Shown: positions 15,052 to 21,634 of the stretch, piece after piece
How positions within the stretch are numbered: position 1 is the stretch's first letter
How the letters are laid out: every line of letters starts with the position of its first letter
Assembly (NCBI GenBank): GCA_002384815.1
Contig: DGBN01000068.1
Location: 1 to 23,755, forward strand
Source: Oxalobacteraceae bacterium UBA4003
GTDB taxonomy: Bacteria > Pseudomonadota > Gammaproteobacteria > Burkholderiales > Burkholderiaceae_D
DNA length: 23,755 bases
Direction: 5' to 3'
Made by a program: the position numbers and the translations under genes
The notes under the pieces: model-generated
The model's input: only the letters and a program-made list of their open reading frames with translations
What the model was told of the DNA's origin: nothing
Database searches by the model: none

Positions 15052-15354
15052 ATGCCCAGCAAGGACGAGATTACCCGTACAGATAGTGAAAACGAGAAGG
15101 ACATCACTGCAATCCCGCAAAGCGCACGTGTCGACGCCAGCGATGCTGACATTTCAACACCGTCACCTGCTGCTTCCGATAAAAAATCCGGTTTAAACAA
15201 TGCCGTGCCAACGCCTCCGAAAGATGTGCAAGCCCGTCTTCGCAAGGCTGCAGAAGAAAGCGACAAGCTGGACTCTCCGGAAAGAACGAACGATTCCACG
15301 ATAGATCCCAATAAACCTAAAAAAGATTTATTGAAGGGATTCCATGGCGGCTAA
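15052..15354 (+). CDS. Hydrophilic, probably disordered protein of unknown function
   Basis: I do not recognise this 100-residue protein. It has no signal peptide, no membrane segment, no cysteine and no aromatic residue except one Phe near the C-terminus. It is rich in Asp, Glu, Lys, Ser, Pro and Thr, the pattern of an intrinsically disordered protein. The C-terminal part (KDVQARLRKAAEESDKLDSP, then DPNKPKKDLLKGFHGG) is the most protein-like stretch and may form a short helix. A good -10 and a full Shine-Dalgarno support real expression. It lies between the HDAC-family gene and the convergent lipoprotein genes. A stress-related role is possible but purely a guess. Confidence 0.7.
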   Translation: MPSKDEITRTDSENEKDITAIPQSARVDASDADISTPSPAASDKKSGLNNAVPTPPKDVQARLRKAAEESDKLDSPERTNDSTIDPNKPKKDLLKGFHGG

Positions 15355-15384
15355 TTGACATGGCTCATCGCCACAATTTGAACA

Positions 15385-15424
15385 GATGGATGGCAATGGT
15401 ATCTCGCGACCATAGCCATCCATC
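15385..15424. repeat. Long imperfect hairpin in a convergent spacer
   Basis: GATGGATGGC (15385-15394) pairs with GCCATCCATC (15415-15424). Inside it, after one A/A mismatch, ATGGT (15396-15400) pairs with ACCAT (15409-15413) around an 8-base loop. That makes 15 base pairs over 40 bases, placed between two convergent genes and 31 bases after the upstream stop codon. No T-run follows. A smaller hairpin, TTGTT-GCG-AACAA, lies at 15439-15451. It is probably a bidirectional transcript end. Confidence 0.6.
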
Positions 15425-15551
15425 CTTGTCGCATGACCTTGTTGCGAACAACTTCTTTCTGGCATATCGCACTGATAAGGCCATCTAGTTTTTCATGACG
15501 AACAATTATCCAGACAACACGCAGTCGTCCGGACATTTGCCAGCCTGATTA

Positions 15552-15755
15552 TTATTTTTGCGCATCTTCTGCGGCGTTCTGGATTTTTTCACCAGCCTTT
15601 TCAATTTGCTCACCAGCTTCATTGACTGTCTGATCAACTTCTTTTCCTGCTTTTTCTGCCGGGCCTTCCTGTTTCTGGCATCCGACCAGAGCCACAGCCA
15701 CAGCCATCATCCCCATCGCCAATACGGCAACTGCAGCATTTTTACATTTGATCAT
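15552..15755 (-). CDS. Small lipoprotein with amphipathic repeat
   Basis: This 67-residue precursor has a signal peptide (residues 3-25) ending in the lipobox LVGC, so C26 would be lipidated and the mature protein is about 42 residues. The mature part is one long charged, alanine-rich amphipathic stretch with a repeated E-x-A-G-[KE]-x pattern (EKAGKEVDQTV, NEAGEQIEKAGEKIQ), resembling LEA-like or apolipoprotein-like helices. GAGGAG seven bases before the ATG (15763-15768) supports the start. It lies 31 bases downstream of the glycine-zipper lipoprotein gene and is probably in the same operon. Its function is unknown; envelope stress or osmotic roles are common guesses for such proteins. Confidence 0.85.
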   Translation of the reverse strand: MIKCKNAAVAVLAMGMMAVAVALVGCQKQEGPAEKAGKEVDQTVNEAGEQIEKAGEKIQNAAEDAQK

Positions 15756-15786
15756 TTTCTATCTCCTCAAGATGATGATCGATCAC

Positions 15787-16011
15787 TTACTTTTTATCTT
15801 TTCCAACCTCGTTGCCTATCACGCCTCCGACAGCGGCACCGCCGACTGTACCAAGCGCACTACCCCCGGTGAGAACTGCGCCGCCTACCGCTCCTGCGCC
15901 TGCTCCGATTGCCGTACTTTTGTCGCGCCTGGACATGCCTTCGCAACCAACCGCGCTTAGCAATACCGCCGTAGTGATGACGGTAAATATACATCTTTGT
16001 ATCGTTTTCAT
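15787..16011 (-). CDS. Glycine-zipper lipoprotein (OsmB-like)
   Basis: From the ATG at 16011 (preceded by AAGGA) the precursor has 74 residues: a short basic n-region, a hydrophobic core and the lipobox SAVGC, with lipidated C23. The mature part has a brief charged linker (EGMSRRDKST), then a glycine-zipper segment with G-x-G-x-G and G-G-x-x-x-G spacing (AIGAGAGAVGGAVL, TVGGAAVGGVIGNEVG), and ends in KDKK. Glycine zippers of this kind form paired membrane helices in OsmB/SlyB-type outer-membrane lipoproteins. An ATG 17 codons upstream would bury the signal peptide and is rejected. It heads a two-gene lipoprotein unit with the gene 31 bases downstream. Confidence 0.87.
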   Translation of the reverse strand: MKTIQRCIFTVITTAVLLSAVGCEGMSRRDKSTAIGAGAGAVGGAVLTGGSALGTVGGAAVGGVIGNEVGKDKK

Positions 16012-16443
16012 TGGAATATCCTTTTTTGTGTAGCAGCAATAAAAAATACTGCTGACTGCCACTAAAAGTAATTGGAAAACTCCTGGCCATCTGTGCGCTG
16101 CATCACTTAAATCACACGCAAGTCACCGAAAATTGATGGAGCTGCAATTTAAGTCCAAAAGCGGATAGGCGCCAGCGACGTGGAACACATCCAGTCCGCC
16201 TCGCGGGTCTATGCTCTTTCAAAGAAATACGCATCCGCCTTCGACCCGATTGAAAACCAGGGTAATAGAGTCAAAGGCATGATGGAGGAGATAAAACAGA
16301 TGCACATCGATCAGTGTGCACTGGGTTGGGTATGAAGATCGCCTGGGAAAATTGCCGGTGCAGTGGACTCGCAGACCCTGCATCTTTATGAATGAAGTTA
16401 GATTTTTCCGTTACAAGTTGCGCGCAAATGGCCAGCCAGCCTG
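16012..16443. other. Spacer between the lipoprotein pair and recX
   Basis: These 432 bases hold no gene of recognised family. The right part carries the lipoprotein operon promoter region on the minus strand, with no clear -35/-10 pair seen. The plus strand holds a 51-codon coding-like frame (16180-16335). An inverted repeat, AAATTG (16130-16135) and CAATTT (16145-16150), precedes it. Bases 16336-16443 show nothing I can name. Confidence 0.4.
16180..16335 (+). pseudogene. Possible small ORF or gene remnant, 51 codons with GTG start
   Basis: Read from GTG at 16180 the frame gives 51 residues, including SASRVYALSKKYASAFDPIE and VKGMMEEIKQMHIDQCALGW. Its composition and third-position GC bias look like real coding sequence, unlike the surrounding bases. 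In-frame TAA lies ten codons upstream, there is no ATG until mid-frame, and the Shine-Dalgarno is poor. It may be the 3' remnant of a lost gene or a small protein. I know no family for it. Confidence 0.35.
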
Positions 16444-16899
16444 TCAATCCTCGTCTTCTTCTTTAGCGTGGATCGCCGCCTGTATCGCCCGATGTGAAAA
16501 TCCACGCTGCAACAGGAAGCGCATCTGCTTTGCACGACCGTTCGCATCGCTTGCTGCAACACCGAATTTTCTCGACCAGACTTCTCGTGCGCGCGCGACC
16601 TCATCCTGCGCCAGCGCGGCCTTTATTTCGGTCAATGAGTCAGGATCTATGTTGTGGCTTTTCAGCTCGGACAAAATCCGGCTATTGCCGAAACGCGCTG
16701 CCCGCCGATTGACCAGCGACTCGGAAAAACGTGCTTCGGACATGAAGTTGGCTGCTTCCAGCGTATCGAGCAAAGCCTCGATATCGTCGCCTTCCTGCGC
16801 ATAGCGCGCCAGTTTGCGCGCCAGTTCCTGACGACTATGTTCGCGCGCCGACAAATAGCGAAGCGCCCGCGCTTTCAGACTCACCTGCAGTTTTGCCAT
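16444..16899 (-). CDS. recX: Regulatory protein RecX
   Basis: RecX binds RecA and its filaments and limits recombinase activity. The 151 residues show the three-helix repeat pattern of the family: LKARALRYLSAREHSRQELARKL at the N-terminus, then a central NFMSEARFSESLVNRRAARFG with the expected [DN]-x-x-x-A-x-x-x-[VI] and R-x-G spacing, and LLQRGFSHRAIQAAI at the C-terminus. It ends in an acidic EEDED tail. It lies 78 bases downstream of recA on the same strand, the classical arrangement, so it is expressed by read-through and induced with recA in the SOS response. Confidence 0.94.
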   Translation of the reverse strand: MAKLQVSLKARALRYLSAREHSRQELARKLARYAQEGDDIEALLDTLEAANFMSEARFSESLVNRRAARFGNSRILSELKSHNIDPDSLTEIKAALAQDEVARAREVWSRKFGVAASDANGRAKQMRFLLQRGFSHRAIQAAIHAKEEDED

Positions 16900-16959
16900 A
16901 TGAGTCCTTCAGCGCGGGCGCCCGTTAAAAACAATCATCAAGTCGAAGTCGAGCAATAA

Positions 16960-16972
16960 ACGGCTCAGCCGT
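16960..16972 (-). terminator. Weak hairpin between recA and recX
   Basis: ACGGC and GCCGT pair around a 3-base loop five bases after the recA stop codon; on the minus strand it is followed by TTATTG. It is a poor terminator, but it fits the partial termination between recA and recX known in Escherichia coli, which keeps RecX much lower than RecA. Confidence 0.35.
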
Positions 16973-16977
16973 ATTAT

Positions 16978-18081
16978 TTACTCGACCTCTTTCAGTTCTT
17001 TGGCTTCCTTGCTTTCCTTGGCGCCAGCCTTCTTCGCAACAGGTTCATCCGACTTGAGCACGCCGAGTGCGGGCACCCCCAAAGAAGCGCGAACCTTGTT
17101 TTCAATTTCACGCGCCAGTTCCGGACGTTCTTTCAGATAATTGCGCGCATTGTCCTTTCCCTGACCGATACGTTCGCCGTTATAGCTGTACCAGGCACCG
17201 GCCTTTTCAACGATTTTTGCATCTGAACCCAGATCCAGGATCTCGCCTTCGCGCGATGTGCCTTCGCCATACAGAATGTCGAAATGCGCTTCCTTGAATG
17301 GCGGTGCAATCTTGTTCTTGACGACCTTGACTCTGGTTTCATTGCCAATGACTTCATCGCCGGATTTGATCGAACCGGTACGGCGGATATCGAGGCGTAC
17401 TGAAGCGTAAAATTTCAATGCATTACCGCCGGTTGTGGTTTCCGGATTGCCGAACATCACGCCAATTTTCATGCGGATCTGGTTGATGAAAATCACCAGC
17501 GTATTGGTGCGGTTGATGCTGCCGGTCAGTTTGCGCAAGGCCTGCGACATCAGGCGTGCCTGCAGACCAGGCAGGGAATCGCCCATATCACCTTCGATTT
17601 CAGCACGTGGCGTCAGGGCCGCAACCGAATCGATGACGATAAGGTCAACGCCGCCGGAACGTACCAGCGCATCGCAGATTTCCAATGCCTGTTCGCCGGT
17701 ATCCGGCTGCGAAATCAGTAATTCCGACAGGTTGATGCCGAGCTTTTGCGCGTAAGTTACGTCCAGTGCATGCTCCGCGTCGATAAATGCGCAGGTGCCG
17801 CCGAGTTTCTGCATTTCTGCGATGGTTTGCAGCGTCAACGTGGTTTTTCCCGACGATTCCGGGCCGTAGATTTCAACTACGCGGCCGCGCGGCAAACCGC
17901 CGACGCCGAGCGCGATATCCAGACCGAGCGAACCGGTGGACACAACCTGCACCTCTTCGACGACAGCGCCGTCTTCCATGCGCATCACCGAGCCTTTACC
18001 GAACTGCTTTTCGATTTGCGCCAATGCGGCGGCGAGTGCTTTACTCTTGTCCGAGTTCGGTGCGTTTTTTTTATCGTCCAT
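16978..18081 (-). CDS. recA: Recombinase RecA
   Basis: RecA forms ATP-dependent filaments on single-stranded DNA, performs strand exchange, and triggers LexA self-cleavage. The 367 residues hold the Walker A motif GPESSGKT (73-80), Walker B DLIVID (145-150), the L1 region around EIEGDMGDS, and the L2 region FGNPETTTGGNALKFYASVR with the conserved IFINQIRMKIGVMF before it. The C-terminus carries an acidic, lysine-glutamate-rich tail (AKESKEAKELKEVE), as in other proteobacteria. Control is by a LexA box overlapping the promoter. It is followed by recX and is divergent from an RNase H-fold gene. Confidence 0.98.
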   Translation of the reverse strand: MDDKKNAPNSDKSKALAAALAQIEKQFGKGSVMRMEDGAVVEEVQVVSTGSLGLDIALGVGGLPRGRVVEIYGPESSGKTTLTLQTIAEMQKLGGTCAFIDAEHALDVTYAQKLGINLSELLISQPDTGEQALEICDALVRSGGVDLIVIDSVAALTPRAEIEGDMGDSLPGLQARLMSQALRKLTGSINRTNTLVIFINQIRMKIGVMFGNPETTTGGNALKFYASVRLDIRRTGSIKSGDEVIGNETRVKVVKNKIAPPFKEAHFDILYGEGTSREGEILDLGSDAKIVEKAGAWYSYNGERIGQGKDNARNYLKERPELAREIENKVRASLGVPALGVLKSDEPVAKKAGAKESKEAKELKEVE

Positions 18082-18148
18082 GAGGGTTCTTTCGACGGTT
18101 GGTGTTGAAACAAAATGGCCAACAAACAGTTTTTGCGGCCAGAAACCG

Positions 18149-18168
18149 TACTGTATAAAAAAACAGTG
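18149..18168 (-). promoter_or_regulatory. recA: LexA box (SOS operator) of recA
   Basis: TACTGTATAAAAAAACAGTG contains a perfect CTGT-N8-ACAG core with an AT-rich centre, almost the Escherichia coli consensus. It lies 67 bases upstream of the recA ATG and overlaps the predicted -10, so LexA binding would block recA. Confidence 0.92.
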
Positions 18169-18178
18169 CTTTATGCAA
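18150..18178 (-). promoter_or_regulatory. recA: Sigma-70 promoter of recA
   Basis: On the minus strand TTGCAT (18173-18178) and TACAGT (18150-18155) are separated by 17 bases. The -10 shares its bases with the left half of the LexA box, as expected for an SOS gene. Confidence 0.65.
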
Positions 18179-18316
18179 GCGCCTTCTTGATGTTTTATTT
18201 AAAATGAATAAAAAAACAACTTTTCTGATTTCGTCCGGACTGTTCTTTCGCTTCAATCGTCCCGGCCTTTCCACGTAAGATATGGTCGCTTTCATTCAAA
18301 TTCCCATCCAACATAC

Positions 18317-18985
18317 ATGCCCAAGCTGGAAGACCTGTTAGAAGTCGCCTACAAGAAAGAGCGTGCAAGCAGCCGTCGGCTGGCAAAAAATCTGGCCTTG
18401 TCAGCCGAGGATGCCTTGCGACAAACCCTGCAGACAGCAGCTGGCAACCAGCTCCTGAGCGAACTTATCGCCAATCGCAAACGGCAAAAAGCCGATGCCG
18501 TGACAAAAATCGCCCTTCGCAAACAGCTGACGACAGATGCACGCGCATATAAAAGAAGCGCCACCCTGCCCGACCCGGCGGCGTGGCTGGCCTGGTTCGA
18601 TGGGGCAAGCCATCCGAATCCCGGCAAAATGGGCGTAGGCGGCGTGCTCAGGAATCCGAATGGCGAGCTGATCCACATCAGCTTCGCCGCCGGCCAGGGC
18701 GATAGCAGCGAAGCGGAATATCTCGCGCTGATCGCAGTGCTGCAAGCAGCACTTGAAGTCCGGCCGGAAAAGCTCGTGATCTATGGCGATAGCCGTGTCG
18801 TGCTGGACGATGTACAGGCGGAAAACGGCGCAGCCGTATTGAGCCATCACCGCATGCGGGCCAGACAATTGATTGCACAATTGACAAACCTTGCCCTGAT
18901 CTGGATTCCACGCCGGAAAAATTCCGCCGCGGATGCCCTGTCGCAGCAGGCCGTCATACTCCCCGCCATCTGCAGGGAGCAGTAA
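18317..18985 (+). CDS. RNase H-fold protein (RVT_3/RNase HI-like) with N-terminal extension
   Basis: The C-terminal 130 of 222 residues form a ribonuclease H-like domain. The acidic active-site residues are visible: D95 in AWFDGASHPNPG, E134 in SSEAEYLALI, D158 in YGDSRVVLDD, and D207 in KNSAADALS. This is the DEDD set needed to cut the RNA strand of RNA-DNA hybrids, so it may be an active RNase HI-type nuclease. The first 85 residues are a highly charged, helical extension rich in Lys, Arg and Ala (EVAYKKERASSRRLAKNLAL) with no family known to me; it may bind nucleic acid. It is divergent from recA, 235 bases apart. A link to recombination or R-loop removal is suggested only by position. Confidence 0.85.
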   Translation: MPKLEDLLEVAYKKERASSRRLAKNLALSAEDALRQTLQTAAGNQLLSELIANRKRQKADAVTKIALRKQLTTDARAYKRSATLPDPAAWLAWFDGASHPNPGKMGVGGVLRNPNGELIHISFAAGQGDSSEAEYLALIAVLQAALEVRPEKLVIYGDSRVVLDDVQAENGAAVLSHHRMRARQLIAQLTNLALIWIPRRKNSAADALSQQAVILPAICREQ

Positions 18986-19091
18986 AACGTGCTCTTGCGC
19001 ACAATCCGCCTGACCGCAGCATCAACACTTGTCTTGCCGCTGTTGACGAAACCCAATAGACTACAAGCCAACTTCCCCCTCTTTCTCCCCT

Positions 19092-19793
19092 ATGCGTATA
19101 TTGCTTGCCGAAGACGACAGTGTGCTGGCCGATGGCTTGACGCGATCCTTGCGTCAGTCAGGCTATGTCACCGATTGCGTCAAAAATGGTGTGGAAGCCG
19201 ATTCGGCCTTGTCTACGCAAGACTTCGATTTGCTGATTCTTGATTTGGGCCTGCCAAAAATGTCCGGTCTGGAAGTACTGCAACGCTTGCGCGCACGCAA
19301 TTCGCGTTTGCCGGTATTGATTCTGACGGCGGGCGATTCGATCGAACAGCGCGTCAAGGGACTGGATCTGGGCGCCGACGATTTCATGGCCAAACCGTTT
19401 GCGCTGTCTGAACTGGAAGCGCGCGTACGGGCACTCACGCGGCGTGGCGCAGGTGGCGGGCCGACCGTGATCAAACACGGCCCCCTGTCCTATGATCAGG
19501 TTGGCCGCATTGCCTACATCAACGATCAGATGCTGGAATTATCGGCACGCGAACTCGGCCTGCTGGAAGTGCTGCTGCAACGCAGTGGCCGTCTGGTATC
19601 GAAGGATCAACTGGTCGATCATCTGTGCGAATGGAGCGAAGAAGTCAGCAATAATGCAATCGAAGTGTATGTCCACCGCTTGCGCAAGAAAATAGAAATC
19701 GGCGGCTTGCGCATCGCTACCGTGCGCGGCCTCGGCTACTGCCTCGAAAAATTCCCCGAAGCTGCATCCAATACAATCACGCCGTCACGCTGA
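19092..19793 (+). CDS. OmpR-family two-component response regulator
   Basis: This 233-residue transcription regulator has an N-terminal receiver with acidic pocket D8 and D9, phosphoacceptor D51 in ILDLGLPKMSG, T79, and K101 in AKPF. A winged-helix DNA-binding domain follows (about 128-220, with LELSARELGLLEVLLQRSG, SNNAIEVYVHRLRKKI and TVRGLGYCL). The closest groups by eye are QseB, PmrA and TctD. It is the first gene of a four-gene unit: the sensor kinase starts seven bases after its stop codon and transporter genes follow, so it probably turns on transport of the compound sensed by the kinase. Confidence 0.93.
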   Translation: MRILLAEDDSVLADGLTRSLRQSGYVTDCVKNGVEADSALSTQDFDLLILDLGLPKMSGLEVLQRLRARNSRLPVLILTAGDSIEQRVKGLDLGADDFMAKPFALSELEARVRALTRRGAGGGPTVIKHGPLSYDQVGRIAYINDQMLELSARELGLLEVLLQRSGRLVSKDQLVDHLCEWSEEVSNNAIEVYVHRLRKKIEIGGLRIATVRGLGYCLEKFPEAASNTITPSR

Positions 19794-19800
19794 CCCGGCG

Positions 19801-21339
19801 ATGCCTGATACTCACCGACTGAACGCACCCGACGCCGATGCAATTGCATCGAATCCGGGCACTACAGCCCAGTCGGAAGAACGCACGCAACGCTCGCTGT
19901 TCGGCGAAATCCTGGACTGGATGCTGGTGCCGCTGTTACTGCTGTGGCCGCTCAGCATTGCCATTACCTACCTGGTTGCCAAATCCATCGCCAACGAACC
20001 CTTCGATCGCGCGCTGGAAGACAAGGTCACTGTCGTTGCCCAGCAAGTCAAGGAAGTCAACGGCCAGGTCGTGACACGGTTGACTGGTCCGGCAACCGAC
20101 ATCCTGCATGCGGACGACGTCGACAATATCTATTACCAGATACGCGATGCGCATGATGCCTTCGTGGAAGGCGATCCGGCGATGCCTTTGCCGGAAGATG
20201 CAGAAGCACCGCCGCCCTGGTCAACGAAATTTCGTTACGACTTCATCCACAATACCGAAGTGCGCATCGCCTACATCTATGTCGATCTGCACAAGACGCA
20301 GGTCGAACCGCAACTGAGCATAGAACCGCGCCTGGCACTGGTGCAGGTCGGGGAAACACTGGACAAGCGTTCGCAACTGGTCAATCAGATCATCAAGGGC
20401 GTGATCGTGCCGGAATTCATCATCCTGCCGATTGCGCTGGTACTGGTCTGGTTTGCCCTCACACGTGGCTTGCGCCCGCTGGCAGAACTGCAGCAACACA
20501 TACGTGCGCGCCGGCCCGATGATCTGAGCCCCATCGATTCAGGCTACGTGCCGGAAGAAATCATTCCGCTGGTCGGCTCACTCAACGATATGCTGGAACG
20601 CCTGTCGCAAAGCATCAAGGTACAAAAACGCTTCATCGCCGATGCTGCGCATCAGATGAAAACGCCGCTGGCCGGTATGCGCATGCAGTCCGAACTGGCC
20701 TTGCGTCAAACCGATCAGGCCGAAATCCACAAATCGCTGGAACAACTGGCAAAAAGCTCCAAATCCGCCACCCGCATGGTGAATCAATTACTTGCACTGG
20801 CACGCGCAGAAAACCAGACTCCACAGATCAAACCGCTGCAGATACTGGAACTGTCCGAACTGGCACGCGATACGGTGCAGAACTGGGTGCAGACTTCGTT
20901 CATCCGGAAAATCGATCTCGGCTTCGAGCAACCGGATGAAGCGGTGATGGTAAGAGGCGACGCCACCATGCTGCATGAACTATTGAACAATCTGATCGAC
21001 AATGCGCTCATTTACACACCGGCGGGCGGTAACGCTACCGTGCGTGTGCGAGCCAATCAGGAAGCCGGACTGGCATTTCTGGAAGTGGAAGACAATGGCC
21101 CCGGCATCGCACTGCACGAACGCAGCCATATCTTTGAGCGCTTTTACCGCATCCTCGGCAGCAACGTCGAGGGGAGCGGCCTGGGGCTGGCAATCGTCCG
21201 CGAAATCGCCCAACAGCACAATGCGGGAATCGAAATTCTCAACAATTCCAGCTGCCAGGATCAGAAATTTCCCGGCTGCCTGATGCGCGTCATCCTGCCT
21301 CTGGAACCAGCCCAAACTCCATGGGATGACAGTATTTGA
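19801..21339 (+). CDS. Sensor histidine kinase (TctE/QseC type)
   Basis: This 512-residue inner-membrane kinase has its first transmembrane helix at about 40-60 and its second at about 201-221. These enclose a periplasmic sensor region of about 140 residues that resembles the two-component sensor kinase N-terminal domain of TctE-like proteins. A short HAMP-like segment (222-275) follows. The dimerisation domain has phosphoacceptor H284 in DAAHQMKTPLAGMRMQ. The ATPase has the N box (ELLNNLIDNALIYTP, 393-407), G1 DNGPGI (431-436), F box IFERFYR (444-450) and G2 GSGLGLAIV (458-466). The N-terminal 38 residues before the first helix are unusually long and polar. Its partner is the regulator just upstream, and its signal is probably the substrate of the downstream symporter. 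Confidence 0.93.
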   Translation: MPDTHRLNAPDADAIASNPGTTAQSEERTQRSLFGEILDWMLVPLLLLWPLSIAITYLVAKSIANEPFDRALEDKVTVVAQQVKEVNGQVVTRLTGPATDILHADDVDNIYYQIRDAHDAFVEGDPAMPLPEDAEAPPPWSTKFRYDFIHNTEVRIAYIYVDLHKTQVEPQLSIEPRLALVQVGETLDKRSQLVNQIIKGVIVPEFIILPIALVLVWFALTRGLRPLAELQQHIRARRPDDLSPIDSGYVPEEIIPLVGSLNDMLERLSQSIKVQKRFIADAAHQMKTPLAGMRMQSELALRQTDQAEIHKSLEQLAKSSKSATRMVNQLLALARAENQTPQIKPLQILELSELARDTVQNWVQTSFIRKIDLGFEQPDEAVMVRGDATMLHELLNNLIDNALIYTPAGGNATVRVRANQEAGLAFLEVEDNGPGIALHERSHIFERFYRILGSNVEGSGLGLAIVREIAQQHNAGIEILNNSSCQDQKFPGCLMRVILPLEPAQTPWDDSI

Positions 21340-21340
21340 T

Positions 21341-21634
21341 ATGGCTGCACAAATAAAAAAACAGCAATCCGATCCCGCACGCCATTATTGGCAACGCACA
21401 CGACGCATGACGCTGTGGCTGCTGCTGGCATGGTTCGCCGTCACCTTTACCGCGATTTTCTTTGCCCGCCCGCTATCCACCTACACCTTGCTGGGCTGGC
21501 CGATTTCATTCTTCATGGCTGCACAAGGCAGCATCCTGATTTATGTAGCGATCATTGCCATCTACGCGCTGCGCATGCGTGCTCTCGACAAAACCTATCA
21601 TCTCGAAAAAGGCGATGGCACAGATGAAAACTAA
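21341..21634 (+). CDS. DUF4212-family membrane protein, symporter companion
   Basis: This 97-residue membrane protein has two transmembrane helices (MTLWLLLAWFAVTFTAIFFA and ISFFMAAQGSILIYVAIIAI) and charged ends. Its W-x-x-x-x-x-x-x-x-x-L-L-x-W-F start and G-W-P-x-S-F-F-M-A-A-Q-G core are the mark of the DUF4212 family, which is nearly always found just before a VC_2705-type sodium:solute symporter. It is probably a small accessory subunit of that transporter. The start at 21341 follows the kinase stop with TGA-T-ATG coupling; an ATG at 21326, overlapping the kinase gene, is possible. Its 3' end overlaps the symporter start. Confidence 0.9.
   Translation: MAAQIKKQQSDPARHYWQRTRRMTLWLLLAWFAVTFTAIFFARPLSTYTLLGWPISFFMAAQGSILIYVAIIAIYALRMRALDKTYHLEKGDGTDEN

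Noticed and set aside
16316..16804. 162-codon plus-strand frame ending in recX
   Set aside because: Most of it is antisense to recX, and the part outside recX has no start signal or family pattern.
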